DNA from: Burkholderiales bacterium
GTDB lineage: Bacteria; Pseudomonadota; Gammaproteobacteria; Burkholderiales; Usitatibacteraceae
Direction: 5' to 3'
NCBI GenBank assembly: GCA_017880705.1
Contig: JADGRS010000210.1
Location: 1-6,122, forward strand
Length of the DNA: 6,122 nt
Part shown: piece after piece, positions 1 to 5,639 of the stretch
Position numbering within the stretch: the stretch's first letter is position 1
How the letters are laid out: each line of letters begins with the position of its first letter
Notes under the pieces: generated by a model
What the model saw: the letters and a program-made list of their open reading frames with translations, nothing else
Told to the model about the DNA's origin: nothing
Database searches by the model: none
Program-made: the position numbers and the translations under genes

Positions 1-2
1 GG

Positions 3-713
3 CTCGGCAACGCGTTCCTGGCGAACGAGGCGCAGGTGATGGATACCGTGCAGCACCTTCGGCGCAAGGCGCGGGATGCGGGATCGCTCGCCGACAATGC
101 GCGAGAGCGCGTCGTCGTCGACAACGATGCGATCGCGATCGAGCCTGCCCAGCCCGATATCGTCTACGTGCCGGTCTACGATCCGCTGGTGGTGTACGGG
201 CCCTGGTGGTGGCCGGCCTATCCCCCGTACGTCTGGAGCTCCGCGTACTTCGGGCCGTGGGACTTCGTCGTTGGCGGCATCGCATTCGGAATCGGCGTGC
301 AAGTAGGGGGCGGATGGTTCCGCCACCCGTATGCCGACTGGCACAACCACAACCTGCTGGTGCGCCGTCCGGGAGCCGTTGGCCCGTGGAGCCACGATTC
401 GATCCATCGCGGCGGCGTCGCGTATCCCGATCCACGCACGCGCGATCGCTTCGGCGCCGTCGACCGCGACAGGGTGCGCTCGCGGCAGGATTTCCGCGGC
501 TTCGAGGTTCACGCGCCGCCTTCCGCGAGCTCTCGCGTGCCGTCCGCGAATCCGGTCGCGCGTTCCACCGGCGCGTCGCCGCTCTCGCCGCAATCGCGCG
601 ACACGACACGCCAGCATTCCGAGCGCGGTCGCGAGAGCCTCGGCTCCACGCGTTCCGCGCCCACCGGCTCCGCGCGCCCGTCGCCTGCCGGCCGCGAGAG
701 GGGGAAACCATGA
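3..713 (+). CDS. DUF3300 family protein, C-terminal part (5' end outside window)
   Basis: This is the C-terminal 236 residues of a DUF3300 protein. The frame is open to the window edge, and residues before the first possible start (GTG at 36, ATG at 39) already look like family sequence (LGNAFLAN, then VMDTVQHLRRKA), so the true start lies upstream. Diagnostic features are IEPAQPDIVYVPVYDP (fragment residues about 46-61), an aromatic-rich stretch with GPWWWP and YPPYVW (about 66-78), and a glycine-rich hydrophobic stretch (about 88-105). The last 80 or so residues are a low-complexity Arg/Ser/Pro tail, as is usual for these proteins, and are probably disordered. The family is generally predicted to be exported and its biochemical function is not known. 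The stop overlaps the start of the DUF2950 gene (ATGA), so the two are probably translationally coupled; DUF3300 and DUF2950 genes are commonly adjacent. Family assignment is confident; no function is claimed. Confidence 0.88.
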   Translation, partial: LGNAFLANEAQVMDTVQHLRRKARDAGSLADNARERVVVDNDAIAIEPAQPDIVYVPVYDPLVVYGPWWWPAYPPYVWSSAYFGPWDFVVGGIAFGIGVQVGGGWFRHPYADWHNHNLLVRRPGAVGPWSHDSIHRGGVAYPDPRTRDRFGAVDRDRVRSRQDFRGFEVHAPPSASSRVPSANPVARSTGASPLSPQSRDTTRQHSERGRESLGSTRSAPTGSARPSPAGRERGKP

Positions 714-1936
714 GAACGTACCGCTTCGCCACGTTGCTCGCCGTCCTCCTGGCCTTCGCAAGTCTCGCGGCCCCGGCCGCGCAGCGTTCGTTCCCTTCGC
801 CCGATGCGGCGGCCCAGGCACTCTACGAGGCTGTACGGGGCGACGACCGCACGGCGCTAGCCGCGGTGCTGGGCGCCGGCAGCGCCGACCTGATCGACTC
901 GGGCGATCCGGCGGAGGACATGGTGGGCCGCGCACGGTTCGTCGCGGCCTATGAGCAATCGGCGCATACCACGCGTACCGACGCGCGGCATGCCCAACTC
1001 GTGATCGGCCCGCAGGAATGGCGCGTGCCGTTTCCGATCGTGCGCGGACCCGACGGCTGGCGCTTCGACGCCGTCGCGGGGCGCGCGGAAGTGATCGCGC
1101 GACGCGTCGGCCGCAACGAGATCTCCGCAATGCAGGCGGTGCTCGCATATGTCGATGCGCAACGCGAATACGCGCTCGCGCCGCACGACGGCGCTGGCCC
1201 CGGCGTCTACGCGAGGCGCATCGCAAGCGCGCCGGACCGTCACGACGGACTCTATTGGGCGCCGACGCGCAGCGGCCCGTTGAGCCCGCTCGGCGTGATG
1301 TTCACTTTCGCCGCGGCCGACGAGACCGGCGCGAGCTCCATGCAGCCCTATCACGGCTATCTTTTTCGCGTGCTCGGGCAGCAGGGTCCCCATGCGCGCG
1401 GCGGCGCGGCCGACTATTCGGCGGGAGGACGGATGATCGGCGGCTTCGCGCTGGTCGCCTATCCCGCGCGCTATCGCGTGACGGGCGTGCGCACCTTCAT
1501 CGTGAATCACGAGGGCGTCGTGTTCAGCCGCGACCTCGGCGCGCGCACTCCCGCGATCGCGCACGCGATGGGCGCCTTCGATCCGGACAAGGCGTGGCGC
1601 CGCGAGGCCGGCGTGGTCGCGCGATCCGATGATGACGATCGCATGCGGCAGGTAGTGGCCGGGCGTGGTTGCACGCTTTGCCACCGCGAGGCGCCCGTGG
1701 CGCGGGGACCGGAAGACGCATCGCCGCTCGCTCCCAGCTGGCGCGAGATCGCGGCGCGCTATCGCGGCCGCGCCGATGCGGAGGAAGCGCTCACGCGCGT
1801 CGTGATCGAGGGCGCGGACCCGATCGACCGCCATTGGAAGAATCGGATCGAGTTCACCAAGATGGGCGCCAACGCGCCGGGCGTCTCGCCCGACGATGCG
1901 CGTGCGCTGGTGAGATGGATCCTCTCGCTACGCTAG
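710..1936 (+). CDS. Exported DUF2950 protein fused to a C-terminal cytochrome c domain
   Basis: The protein has 408 residues. The start at 710 is chosen because it overlaps the DUF3300 stop (ATGA), has a purine-rich ribosome site (GAGAGGGGG, 696-704) and opens with a signal peptide (MRTYRF, then a Leu/Ala core to about residue 24, APAAQ), placing it in the periplasm. Residues about 28-296 form the DUF2950 domain: FPSPDAAAQALYEAV near the start, DGWRFD, NEISAMQAVLAYVDAQREYA, HDGLYW, HGYLFRVL, GGFALVAYPA, and a closing VNHEGVVFSRDLG and FDPDKAW. Its function is unknown. Residues about 306-408 are an extra domain resembling a small class I cytochrome c: CTLCH (Cys321, Cys324, His325), then KMGANAPGVSPDDARALVRWIL, where Met385 fits the distal haem ligand followed by the usual C-terminal helix. 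The reading frame is continuous through the join, so the fusion looks genuine. Export matches periplasmic haem attachment. The redox partner cannot be read from the sequence. Confidence 0.88.
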   Translation: MRTYRFATLLAVLLAFASLAAPAAQRSFPSPDAAAQALYEAVRGDDRTALAAVLGAGSADLIDSGDPAEDMVGRARFVAAYEQSAHTTRTDARHAQLVIGPQEWRVPFPIVRGPDGWRFDAVAGRAEVIARRVGRNEISAMQAVLAYVDAQREYALAPHDGAGPGVYARRIASAPDRHDGLYWAPTRSGPLSPLGVMFTFAAADETGASSMQPYHGYLFRVLGQQGPHARGGAADYSAGGRMIGGFALVAYPARYRVTGVRTFIVNHEGVVFSRDLGARTPAIAHAMGAFDPDKAWRREAGVVARSDDDDRMRQVVAGRGCTLCHREAPVARGPEDASPLAPSWREIAARYRGRADAEEALTRVVIEGADPIDRHWKNRIEFTKMGANAPGVSPDDARALVRWILSLR

Positions 1937-2532
1937 CCCGGCGGAGCCGCTTCACCTTCGAGCGCGACGCGGAATTCCTCCAGCTTCGCGTGGTAGTCCT
2001 CGGCCTCGCCATAGGAGAGGAAACGCTGGTACCGGGTGTGCGCGCCGAGGATCCGATGCGCATGCTTGATGGGGCAGAAGTACTGCTCCGTTCGCGCCGC
2101 GACCTCGCTCGTGTAGGCGAGGAGGCCATTCGCATATCCGCAGAACACGCAATGGAACCGCTCGAAAGCGTTGAGATACCCCAGGTGCTGGCGGTCGATC
2201 ACGATGTAGTCGCCGCGGCGCGCCTTGGCGATGCGGTAGATGGGAAAGCAGGTCGCCTGGTAGACGGTGACGCATAGATCGAGGAACGCAAGCGGCAGGA
2301 TGAGGCCATAGATGATCGGCCCCGTGAGGAAGTTCTGGGGCCTGTCCGCCGTGATCCAGCGCAGGATGCCCATCTTCAGCTTGCGATGCCTCTCGCGGAT
2401 CGTGCCCTCGAATCGGACCCGCCTGCCCTTGATCTCGTAGAAGAGATGCGTCTCCTGCTCGCGCAGCGCCGTGCGCAGCTCGTCCTCGAGCGCGGTGATC
2501 TGCGCGAGAAGGTGGCCAATCCTGGGACTCAC
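1933..2532 (-). CDS. Conserved membrane-associated hypothetical protein with Cys-rich C-terminal half
   Basis: The protein has 199 residues and starts with GTG, chosen because GAGAGGAG (2546-2539, minus strand) lies six bases upstream. I recognise the type as a conserved proteobacterial hypothetical protein but know no function. Residues 1-30 look helical and possibly coiled-coil (LLAQITALEDELRTALRE). Residues about 68-97 are hydrophobic (GPIIYGLILPLAFLDLCVTVY) and likely form one membrane segment or hairpin. The C-terminal half has CVFCGYANGLLAY (Cys128, Cys131) and CPIKHAH (Cys153, His157, His159), a pattern that could bind a metal, with ARTEQYFCPIKHA probably the most conserved block. There is no signal peptide. 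It is transcribed divergently from the CFA synthase gene and converges on the DUF2950 gene, sharing CTAG for both stops. The spacing of Cys and His suggests a zinc or iron site, but this is inference. Confidence 0.83.
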   Translation of the reverse strand: MSPRIGHLLAQITALEDELRTALREQETHLFYEIKGRRVRFEGTIRERHRKLKMGILRWITADRPQNFLTGPIIYGLILPLAFLDLCVTVYQATCFPIYRIAKARRGDYIVIDRQHLGYLNAFERFHCVFCGYANGLLAYTSEVAARTEQYFCPIKHAHRILGAHTRYQRFLSYGEAEDYHAKLEEFRVALEGEAAPPG

Positions 2533-2538
2533 GTTCGG

Positions 2539-2546
2539 CTCCTCTC
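2539..2546 (-). promoter_or_regulatory. Ribosome binding site that fixes the GTG start at 2532
   Basis: On the minus strand GAGAGGAG lies six bases before a GTG. It is the best Shine-Dalgarno match in this region and decides the non-ATG start of the 199-residue protein. Confidence 0.7.
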
Positions 2547-2566
2547 GGCGATTGCCGCGACCGTTG

Positions 2567-2572
2567 ACTATA
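2567..2572 (-). promoter_or_regulatory. Predicted -10 element (TATAGT) for the minus-strand gene
   Basis: Read on the minus strand this is TATAGT, five of six bases matching TATAAT. It would start transcription near 2560, leaving a leader of about 28 bases that includes the GAGAGGAG ribosome site. No good -35 is found 16-18 bases upstream (GC-rich sequence), so an activator or a weak promoter is implied. Confidence 0.4.
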
Positions 2573-2618
2573 CGCGGGCCGCCGCGCCTCTCCCCCGCGA
2601 TGACGCCGAGCAGCGCTG

Positions 2619-2632
2619 TTGACGCGCATCAA
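2619..2632. promoter_or_regulatory. FNR/ANR-family operator, TTGAC-GCGC-ATCAA
   Basis: This 14-base interrupted palindrome matches the FNR/ANR/DNR consensus TTGAT-N4-ATCAA at nine of ten specified bases; only the fifth base differs (C for T). Its centre (2625.5) lies about 31 bases upstream of the centre of TATGCT (2654-2659). That places it near -41 relative to a start at about 2666, the class II position from which FNR-type proteins activate. The site is expected to switch on the CFA synthase operon when oxygen is low, or in response to nitric oxide if a DNR-type protein binds. It is also about 65 bases from the predicted start of the divergent gene and could influence that too. Which regulator binds cannot be told from the site alone. 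Confidence 0.62.
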
Positions 2633-2653
2633 CCGGTGGCCCGCCGGCCCTCC

Positions 2654-2659
2654 TATGCT
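2654..2659 (+). promoter_or_regulatory. Predicted -10 element (TATGCT) of the CFA synthase operon
   Basis: TATGCT matches four of six bases of TATAAT, keeping the key TA and final T. Seven bases past its end is A2666, a plausible start of transcription. There is no -35 at normal spacing (AACCGG sits there), as expected for an activator-dependent class II promoter using the FNR-type site. Confidence 0.5.
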
Positions 2660-2665
2660 CGGGGC

Positions 2666-2707
2666 ATGTGTGCGCGCGTCCAGATGACTGTTCCGTTTCG
2701 CCGATGA
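2666..2707 (+). CDS. Possible 13-codon leader reading frame upstream of the CFA synthase
   Basis: ATG at 2666 opens a 13-residue frame (MCARVQMTVPFRR) whose TGA overlaps the ATG of the CFA synthase as ATGA. The ATG coincides with the predicted start of transcription, so it would be read from a leaderless message. The CFA start has no purine-rich ribosome site of its own, so coupled re-initiation could explain how it is translated. The frame is short enough to occur by chance; this is a suggestion only. Confidence 0.2.
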   Translation: MCARVQMTVPFRR

Positions 2708-3987
2708 ACGCCGTTCCGGCGACGGTGCTGTCGAGGATCTTTCGGCATTACCCGGGCAACCTCGAGTTGCGCCTGTGGGATGGGACGCGGCTGCGGTTCG
2801 GAGCGCTCCCCGCGGCCGCCACCGTGGCATTGCGCGACGCGCGCGCGTTTCGCGATCTCGTGGTATTCCGCGATCCGCTGCGCCTCGCCCACGACTTCTT
2901 CACGGGGCGGATCGACGTCGAGGGCAGCATCTACGAGGCGTTGAGCCTCAAGGATCACATTTCGCGCATGTCGCTCACGCTGCGCGACCGCCTGTCGGTT
3001 CTCGTCTGCGCCCTGCTCGCGCGCAACCCGCGCGGCCGCCTCGCCCGGAACGTCGACACCCCCGAGGGCCACGCTCTCGAGGCGCCGCATTCGGCGCGCG
3101 CGAATTCGGGCCGCTCGATCGGCTTCCATTACGACCTCTCCAACGCGTTCTACGGGCTGTGGCTCGATCCGCGAATGGTCTATTCCTGCGCCTACTTCGA
3201 ATCGGACGCGCAGTCCCTCGAAGACGCGCAGGTGCGCAAGCTCGACATCACCTGCCGGAAGCTGCGGCTCGCGCGAGGCGAGACGCTGCTCGACATCGGC
3301 TGCGGCTGGGGCGCGCTCGTCATCCACGCGGCACGGGAGTACGGCGTGCGTGCGCACGGGGTCACGCTGAGCCGCGAGCAATACGAGCTCGCGACGGCGC
3401 GGATCGCCGAGCTCGGCCTGGCGGATCTCGCCACGGTGGAGCTGCGCGACTATCGCGAGCTCGAAGGCGAGGCGCGCTACGACAAGATCGCCAGCATCGG
3501 CATGTTCGAGCACGTGGGTCTGAAGAACCTGCCGCGCTACTTCGACGCGGCCCATCGGCTGCTCAAGCCGGGCGGCCTCTTCCTCAATCACGGCATCACC
3601 TCTCGCGAGCCGGGCTGGGAGAAGACGCTGTCCACGCGTTTCATCAACCGCTACGTGTTTCCCGACGGCGAGCTCGACAGCGTGGCGAACATCCAGCGCG
3701 CGATGGAGGCGTCGGACTTCGAGATCCTCGACGTCGAGTCGCTGCGGCCTCACTACGCGCTCACGCTGCGGCACTGGGTGCGCCGGCTGGAAGCTCGTCG
3801 CGAGGACGCGCTGCGCGAGGTCGGCGAGACCGTCTACCGCGTCTGGCGCCTCTACATGGCCGCGTGCGCGCTGCAGTTCGAGCAGGGCGAAACCGGCGTG
3901 TACCAGATCCTGTTGGCCCGAGCCGGGGAATCGACCCGCGGCCGGAGCATCGTGAATCGAGCCGCGCCGCGCCAGGAGGTTCGATGA
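2704..3987 (+). CDS. cfa: Cyclopropane-fatty-acyl-phospholipid synthase
   Basis: The 427-residue enzyme transfers the methyl group of S-adenosylmethionine to the double bond of unsaturated acyl chains in membrane phospholipids, forming a cyclopropane ring. It acts at the inner face of the cytoplasmic membrane and is about as long as family members. Residues 1 to about 125 form the lipid-binding N-terminal domain (FFTGRIDVEGSIYEAL). The catalytic domain starts at GFHYDLSNAFYGLWLD (140-155). The SAM motif is LLDIGCGWG (195-203). Residues matching the E. coli active site are Cys162 (YSCAYF), Glu269 (MFEHVG), His296 (LNHGIT) and Tyr351 (HYALTLRHW), so it should be active. ATG 2704 is the likely start because family similarity begins there, although no ribosome site precedes it; the in-frame alternative is GTG 2668, and TGA at 2620 rules out anything further upstream. 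Preceded by an FNR-type operator; first gene of the operon. A methyltransferase making another branched or unsaturated lipid is the main alternative. Confidence 0.93.
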   Translation: MNAVPATVLSRIFRHYPGNLELRLWDGTRLRFGALPAAATVALRDARAFRDLVVFRDPLRLAHDFFTGRIDVEGSIYEALSLKDHISRMSLTLRDRLSVLVCALLARNPRGRLARNVDTPEGHALEAPHSARANSGRSIGFHYDLSNAFYGLWLDPRMVYSCAYFESDAQSLEDAQVRKLDITCRKLRLARGETLLDIGCGWGALVIHAAREYGVRAHGVTLSREQYELATARIAELGLADLATVELRDYRELEGEARYDKIASIGMFEHVGLKNLPRYFDAAHRLLKPGGLFLNHGITSREPGWEKTLSTRFINRYVFPDGELDSVANIQRAMEASDFEILDVESLRPHYALTLRHWVRRLEARREDALREVGETVYRVWRLYMAACALQFEQGETGVYQILLARAGESTRGRSIVNRAAPRQEVR

Positions 3988-4472
3988 AGACGCTCGTCGT
4001 ATGTTATTCGCGCACCGGAAGCACGCACGCCCTGGGACATCGGATCGCGGGCGCCCTGGACGCGCCGATCGAGGACATCGCCGATCGCGTGGAGCGGCGC
4101 GGCATCGTCGGATACCTTCGCTCCGGACGGGATGCGTGGTTCGGCCACGTTCCGGAAATCCTTCCGTCGGACCACGATCCGGGAGAGTACGACCTGGTGG
4201 TGATCGGAACGCCCGTGTGGAACTGGTCGCTCTCCGGGCCGGCGCGCGCGTACCTGAAAAGACACGCATCGAGATTGCCGAGAGTCGCGTTCTTCTGCAC
4301 GATGGGAGGTTCGGGCAGCGAGCGCGTCTTCCGGCAGATGGAGAAAGCGGCGGGACGGGCTCCCGTGGCGACCTTCGCCAGGACCCAGGCGCAGCTCGCG
4401 GCCCCGGACCTCGACAAGGCGGTGGAAGAATTCGCGTCGCTGGTGCGCGCGCGATTCGAGAAAGCCGCCTGA
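3984..4472 (+). CDS. Flavodoxin-like FMN-binding protein
   Basis: The 162-residue protein has the size and layout of a short-chain flavodoxin-like protein. MKTLVVCYSRTGST gives the first beta strand and the phosphate-binding loop for FMN (SRTGST, residues 9-14). YDLVVIGTPVWNWSLSGPARAYL (69-91) supplies the second flavin loop, with Trp79 and Trp81 available to stack on the isoalloxazine ring, and VAFFCTMGGSGSERVFRQME (101-120) forms the third. It has no signal peptide or membrane segment and should be cytoplasmic. Its start overlaps the CFA synthase stop (ATGA), with AGGAGG (3974-3979) four bases upstream, so the two are made together. It may pass electrons to a lipid-modifying step or act as an NAD(P)H quinone-type reductase; its partner is not visible here. 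The function is inferred only from the fold and the neighbours. Confidence 0.88.
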   Translation: MKTLVVCYSRTGSTHALGHRIAGALDAPIEDIADRVERRGIVGYLRSGRDAWFGHVPEILPSDHDPGEYDLVVIGTPVWNWSLSGPARAYLKRHASRLPRVAFFCTMGGSGSERVFRQMEKAAGRAPVATFARTQAQLAAPDLDKAVEEFASLVRARFEKAA

Positions 4473-4488
4473 TCCCGGGGGACTCGCC

Positions 4489-5613
4489 ATGAAGGGCACC
4501 TTGCTTGCTTCGATCGCTTTGGCGCTCGCGACGCTGGCCGTCGCGCAGCCCGCGCAGGAGAAGATACGCACCGTCGAGCGCGAGCTCGGATCGGATCGCT
4601 TCGCCGCGGGCTGCCCGCTGCATGTCGCCCAGCCGGTCACGGGCGACCTGCTCGCCGCGAGCTGTGACCTCGAGGTGGGCTCGGCGGTCGCGGGCGACGC
4701 GGCGCTCGTGGGCGGCAGCATCCGCATCGATGCGGGCGTGGGCGGAGGCTTGTACGCGACGGGCGGGAAGCTCTTCCTGAACGGCTCCGTGGGCCGCAAC
4801 GTTCGCGCCGCCGGCGGCCACGTGCAGATCGGGCCCGACGCGAAGATTTCCGGAAACGTGAGCGTGGCCGGCGGCGACGTCGCGGTGCGCGGCACGGTGA
4901 AGGGTTACCTGCAGGTCGCGGGCGGGCACGTCCTGATCGACGGGCCGGTCGAAGGCGACGTGATCGCCTCGGGCGGGCAGATCGAGCTCGGTCCCAACGC
5001 GCGCATCGGCGGCAAGCTCCAATACCGCACCAACGATTTCCAGCGCGATTCCGCGGCGAAGGTCGCCGGAAGCGTCGAGGCGCTCGCAGTCCACGGCGCG
5101 ATGCACGGGGACGGCTCGCCGTGGCGCAGGCACGCCGGCGGCCGATGGATCTGGAGCGCCGGCGTCATGCTGATGGCGGCTCTTCTCGCCGCGGCGGCGC
5201 CCACGGTCTCGGCGCGAATGGCCGAGGAGCTGCGCACGCATCCGGGCCTCGCGCTTCTCTGGGGCCTCGTCGCGTTCGCGTGCATTCCGGTCGCGGCCCT
5301 TCTCCTGCTGATCACGATCATCGGGATCCCGCTTGCGATTCTCGTGTTCCTGCTTTTCCTCGCGTTGCTCCTCGCGGGCCAGGCGGTGACGGCCGCCTCG
5401 ATCGCCGACCTCGTCCTGCGCCGCTACAGGCCTGCTGATGCGGCCCGCGGCGCGTGGCGCGCGGGCTTCGCGATCCTCGTGGCGCTCGCGCTCGCGCTGC
5501 TCGTCCGCGTTCCGCTGCTGGGCGGCCTTGTCGCGCTCGTTGCGATACTCGTGGGCATCGGCGTCATCGCGGCGTGGGCCTTCCGCAGTCCCGTACCCGC
5601 CGCGACCGGTTGA
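4489..5613 (+). CDS. Exported bactofilin-like beta-helix protein with polytopic membrane domain
   Basis: The 374-residue protein has three parts. Residues 1-19 are a signal peptide (MKGTLLASIALALATLAVA, cleavage likely before Gln20). Residues 50-181 form a regular right-handed beta-helix of the polymer-forming (bactofilin-like) type: seven rungs of 17 or 19 residues, each starting V/I-x-G and holding a GG or AGG turn, for example VAGDAALVGGSIRIDAG. Residues about 220-366 are very hydrophobic and make about five membrane segments; ITIIGIPLAILVFLLFLAL is typical of membrane proteins that carry such repeats. The repeat domain should face the periplasm, unlike classical cytoplasmic bactofilins. 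It may form a scaffold or envelope sensor, but no function is proven. It lies 16 bases after the flavodoxin gene behind a GGGGGA ribosome site, between two CFA-type genes, suggesting an envelope role. Cys42 and Cys59 are one rung apart and may form a disulfide. Confidence 0.78.
   Translation: MKGTLLASIALALATLAVAQPAQEKIRTVERELGSDRFAAGCPLHVAQPVTGDLLAASCDLEVGSAVAGDAALVGGSIRIDAGVGGGLYATGGKLFLNGSVGRNVRAAGGHVQIGPDAKISGNVSVAGGDVAVRGTVKGYLQVAGGHVLIDGPVEGDVIASGGQIELGPNARIGGKLQYRTNDFQRDSAAKVAGSVEALAVHGAMHGDGSPWRRHAGGRWIWSAGVMLMAALLAAAAPTVSARMAEELRTHPGLALLWGLVAFACIPVAALLLLITIIGIPLAILVFLLFLALLLAGQAVTAASIADLVLRRYRPADAARGAWRAGFAILVALALALLVRVPLLGGLVALVAILVGIGVIAAWAFRSPVPAATG
4636..5031 (+). repeat. Array of 17/19-residue beta-helix repeats within the bactofilin-like gene
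   Basis: Rungs occupy residues 50-66, 67-83, 84-100, 101-119, 120-136, 137-153 and 154-172, with a partial last rung at 173-181. Lengths run 17, 17, 17, 19, 17, 17, 19. Both 19-residue rungs end in a two-residue insertion (GPDAK and GPNAR). The repeat is at the protein level; the DNA copies have diverged and are not a tandem nucleotide repeat. Confidence 0.75.
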
Positions 5614-5625
5614 ATCGGCAACGAT

Positions 5626-5630
5626 AGGAG
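5626..5630 (+). promoter_or_regulatory. Ribosome binding site that fixes the start of the second CFA-type gene
   Basis: AGGAG lies nine bases before ATG 5640 and 26 bases separate the preceding stop from this ATG. It supports this start for a gene whose end is outside the window. Confidence 0.7.
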
Positions 5631-5639
5631 CTGGCGGCG

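Larger units (their letters stand above)
2533..2703. promoter_or_regulatory. Divergent intergenic regulatory region
   Basis: This is the only sizeable non-coding stretch in the window. It separates the minus-strand hypothetical gene from the CFA synthase operon and must hold both promoters. It contains an FNR-type inverted repeat, a -10-like element on each strand, the ribosome site of the minus-strand gene and a possible very short upstream reading frame. No convincing terminator hairpin is visible. Confidence 0.7.

Noticed and set aside
206..709. Upstream extension of the DUF2950 frame to 206
   Set aside because: It would overlap the DUF3300 gene by 500 bases, its translation is Arg-rich junk, and the signal peptide and ribosome site sit at 710.
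857..1834. 325-codon minus-strand frame opposite the DUF2950 gene
   Set aside because: Low-complexity Arg/Ala/His composition with no motif; it mirrors the codon bias of the real gene on the + strand.
2632..2650. GC-rich CCGG repeats after the FNR-type site as a terminator or riboswitch
   Set aside because: The repeats are short, have no following T run and do not form a convincing long stem; they lie in the promoter spacer.
2619..2659. TTGACG (2619-2624) as an ordinary -35 paired with TATGCT
   Set aside because: The spacer would be 29 bases, far beyond the usual 16-18; TTGAC is better explained as the left half of the FNR-type palindrome.
2653..5241. Very long minus-strand open frame (862 codons) opposite the CFA, flavodoxin and beta-helix genes
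   Set aside because: It is antisense to three recognisable protein families, its translation is Arg/Ala-rich without any known motif, and long stop-free antisense frames are expected in GC-rich coding DNA.
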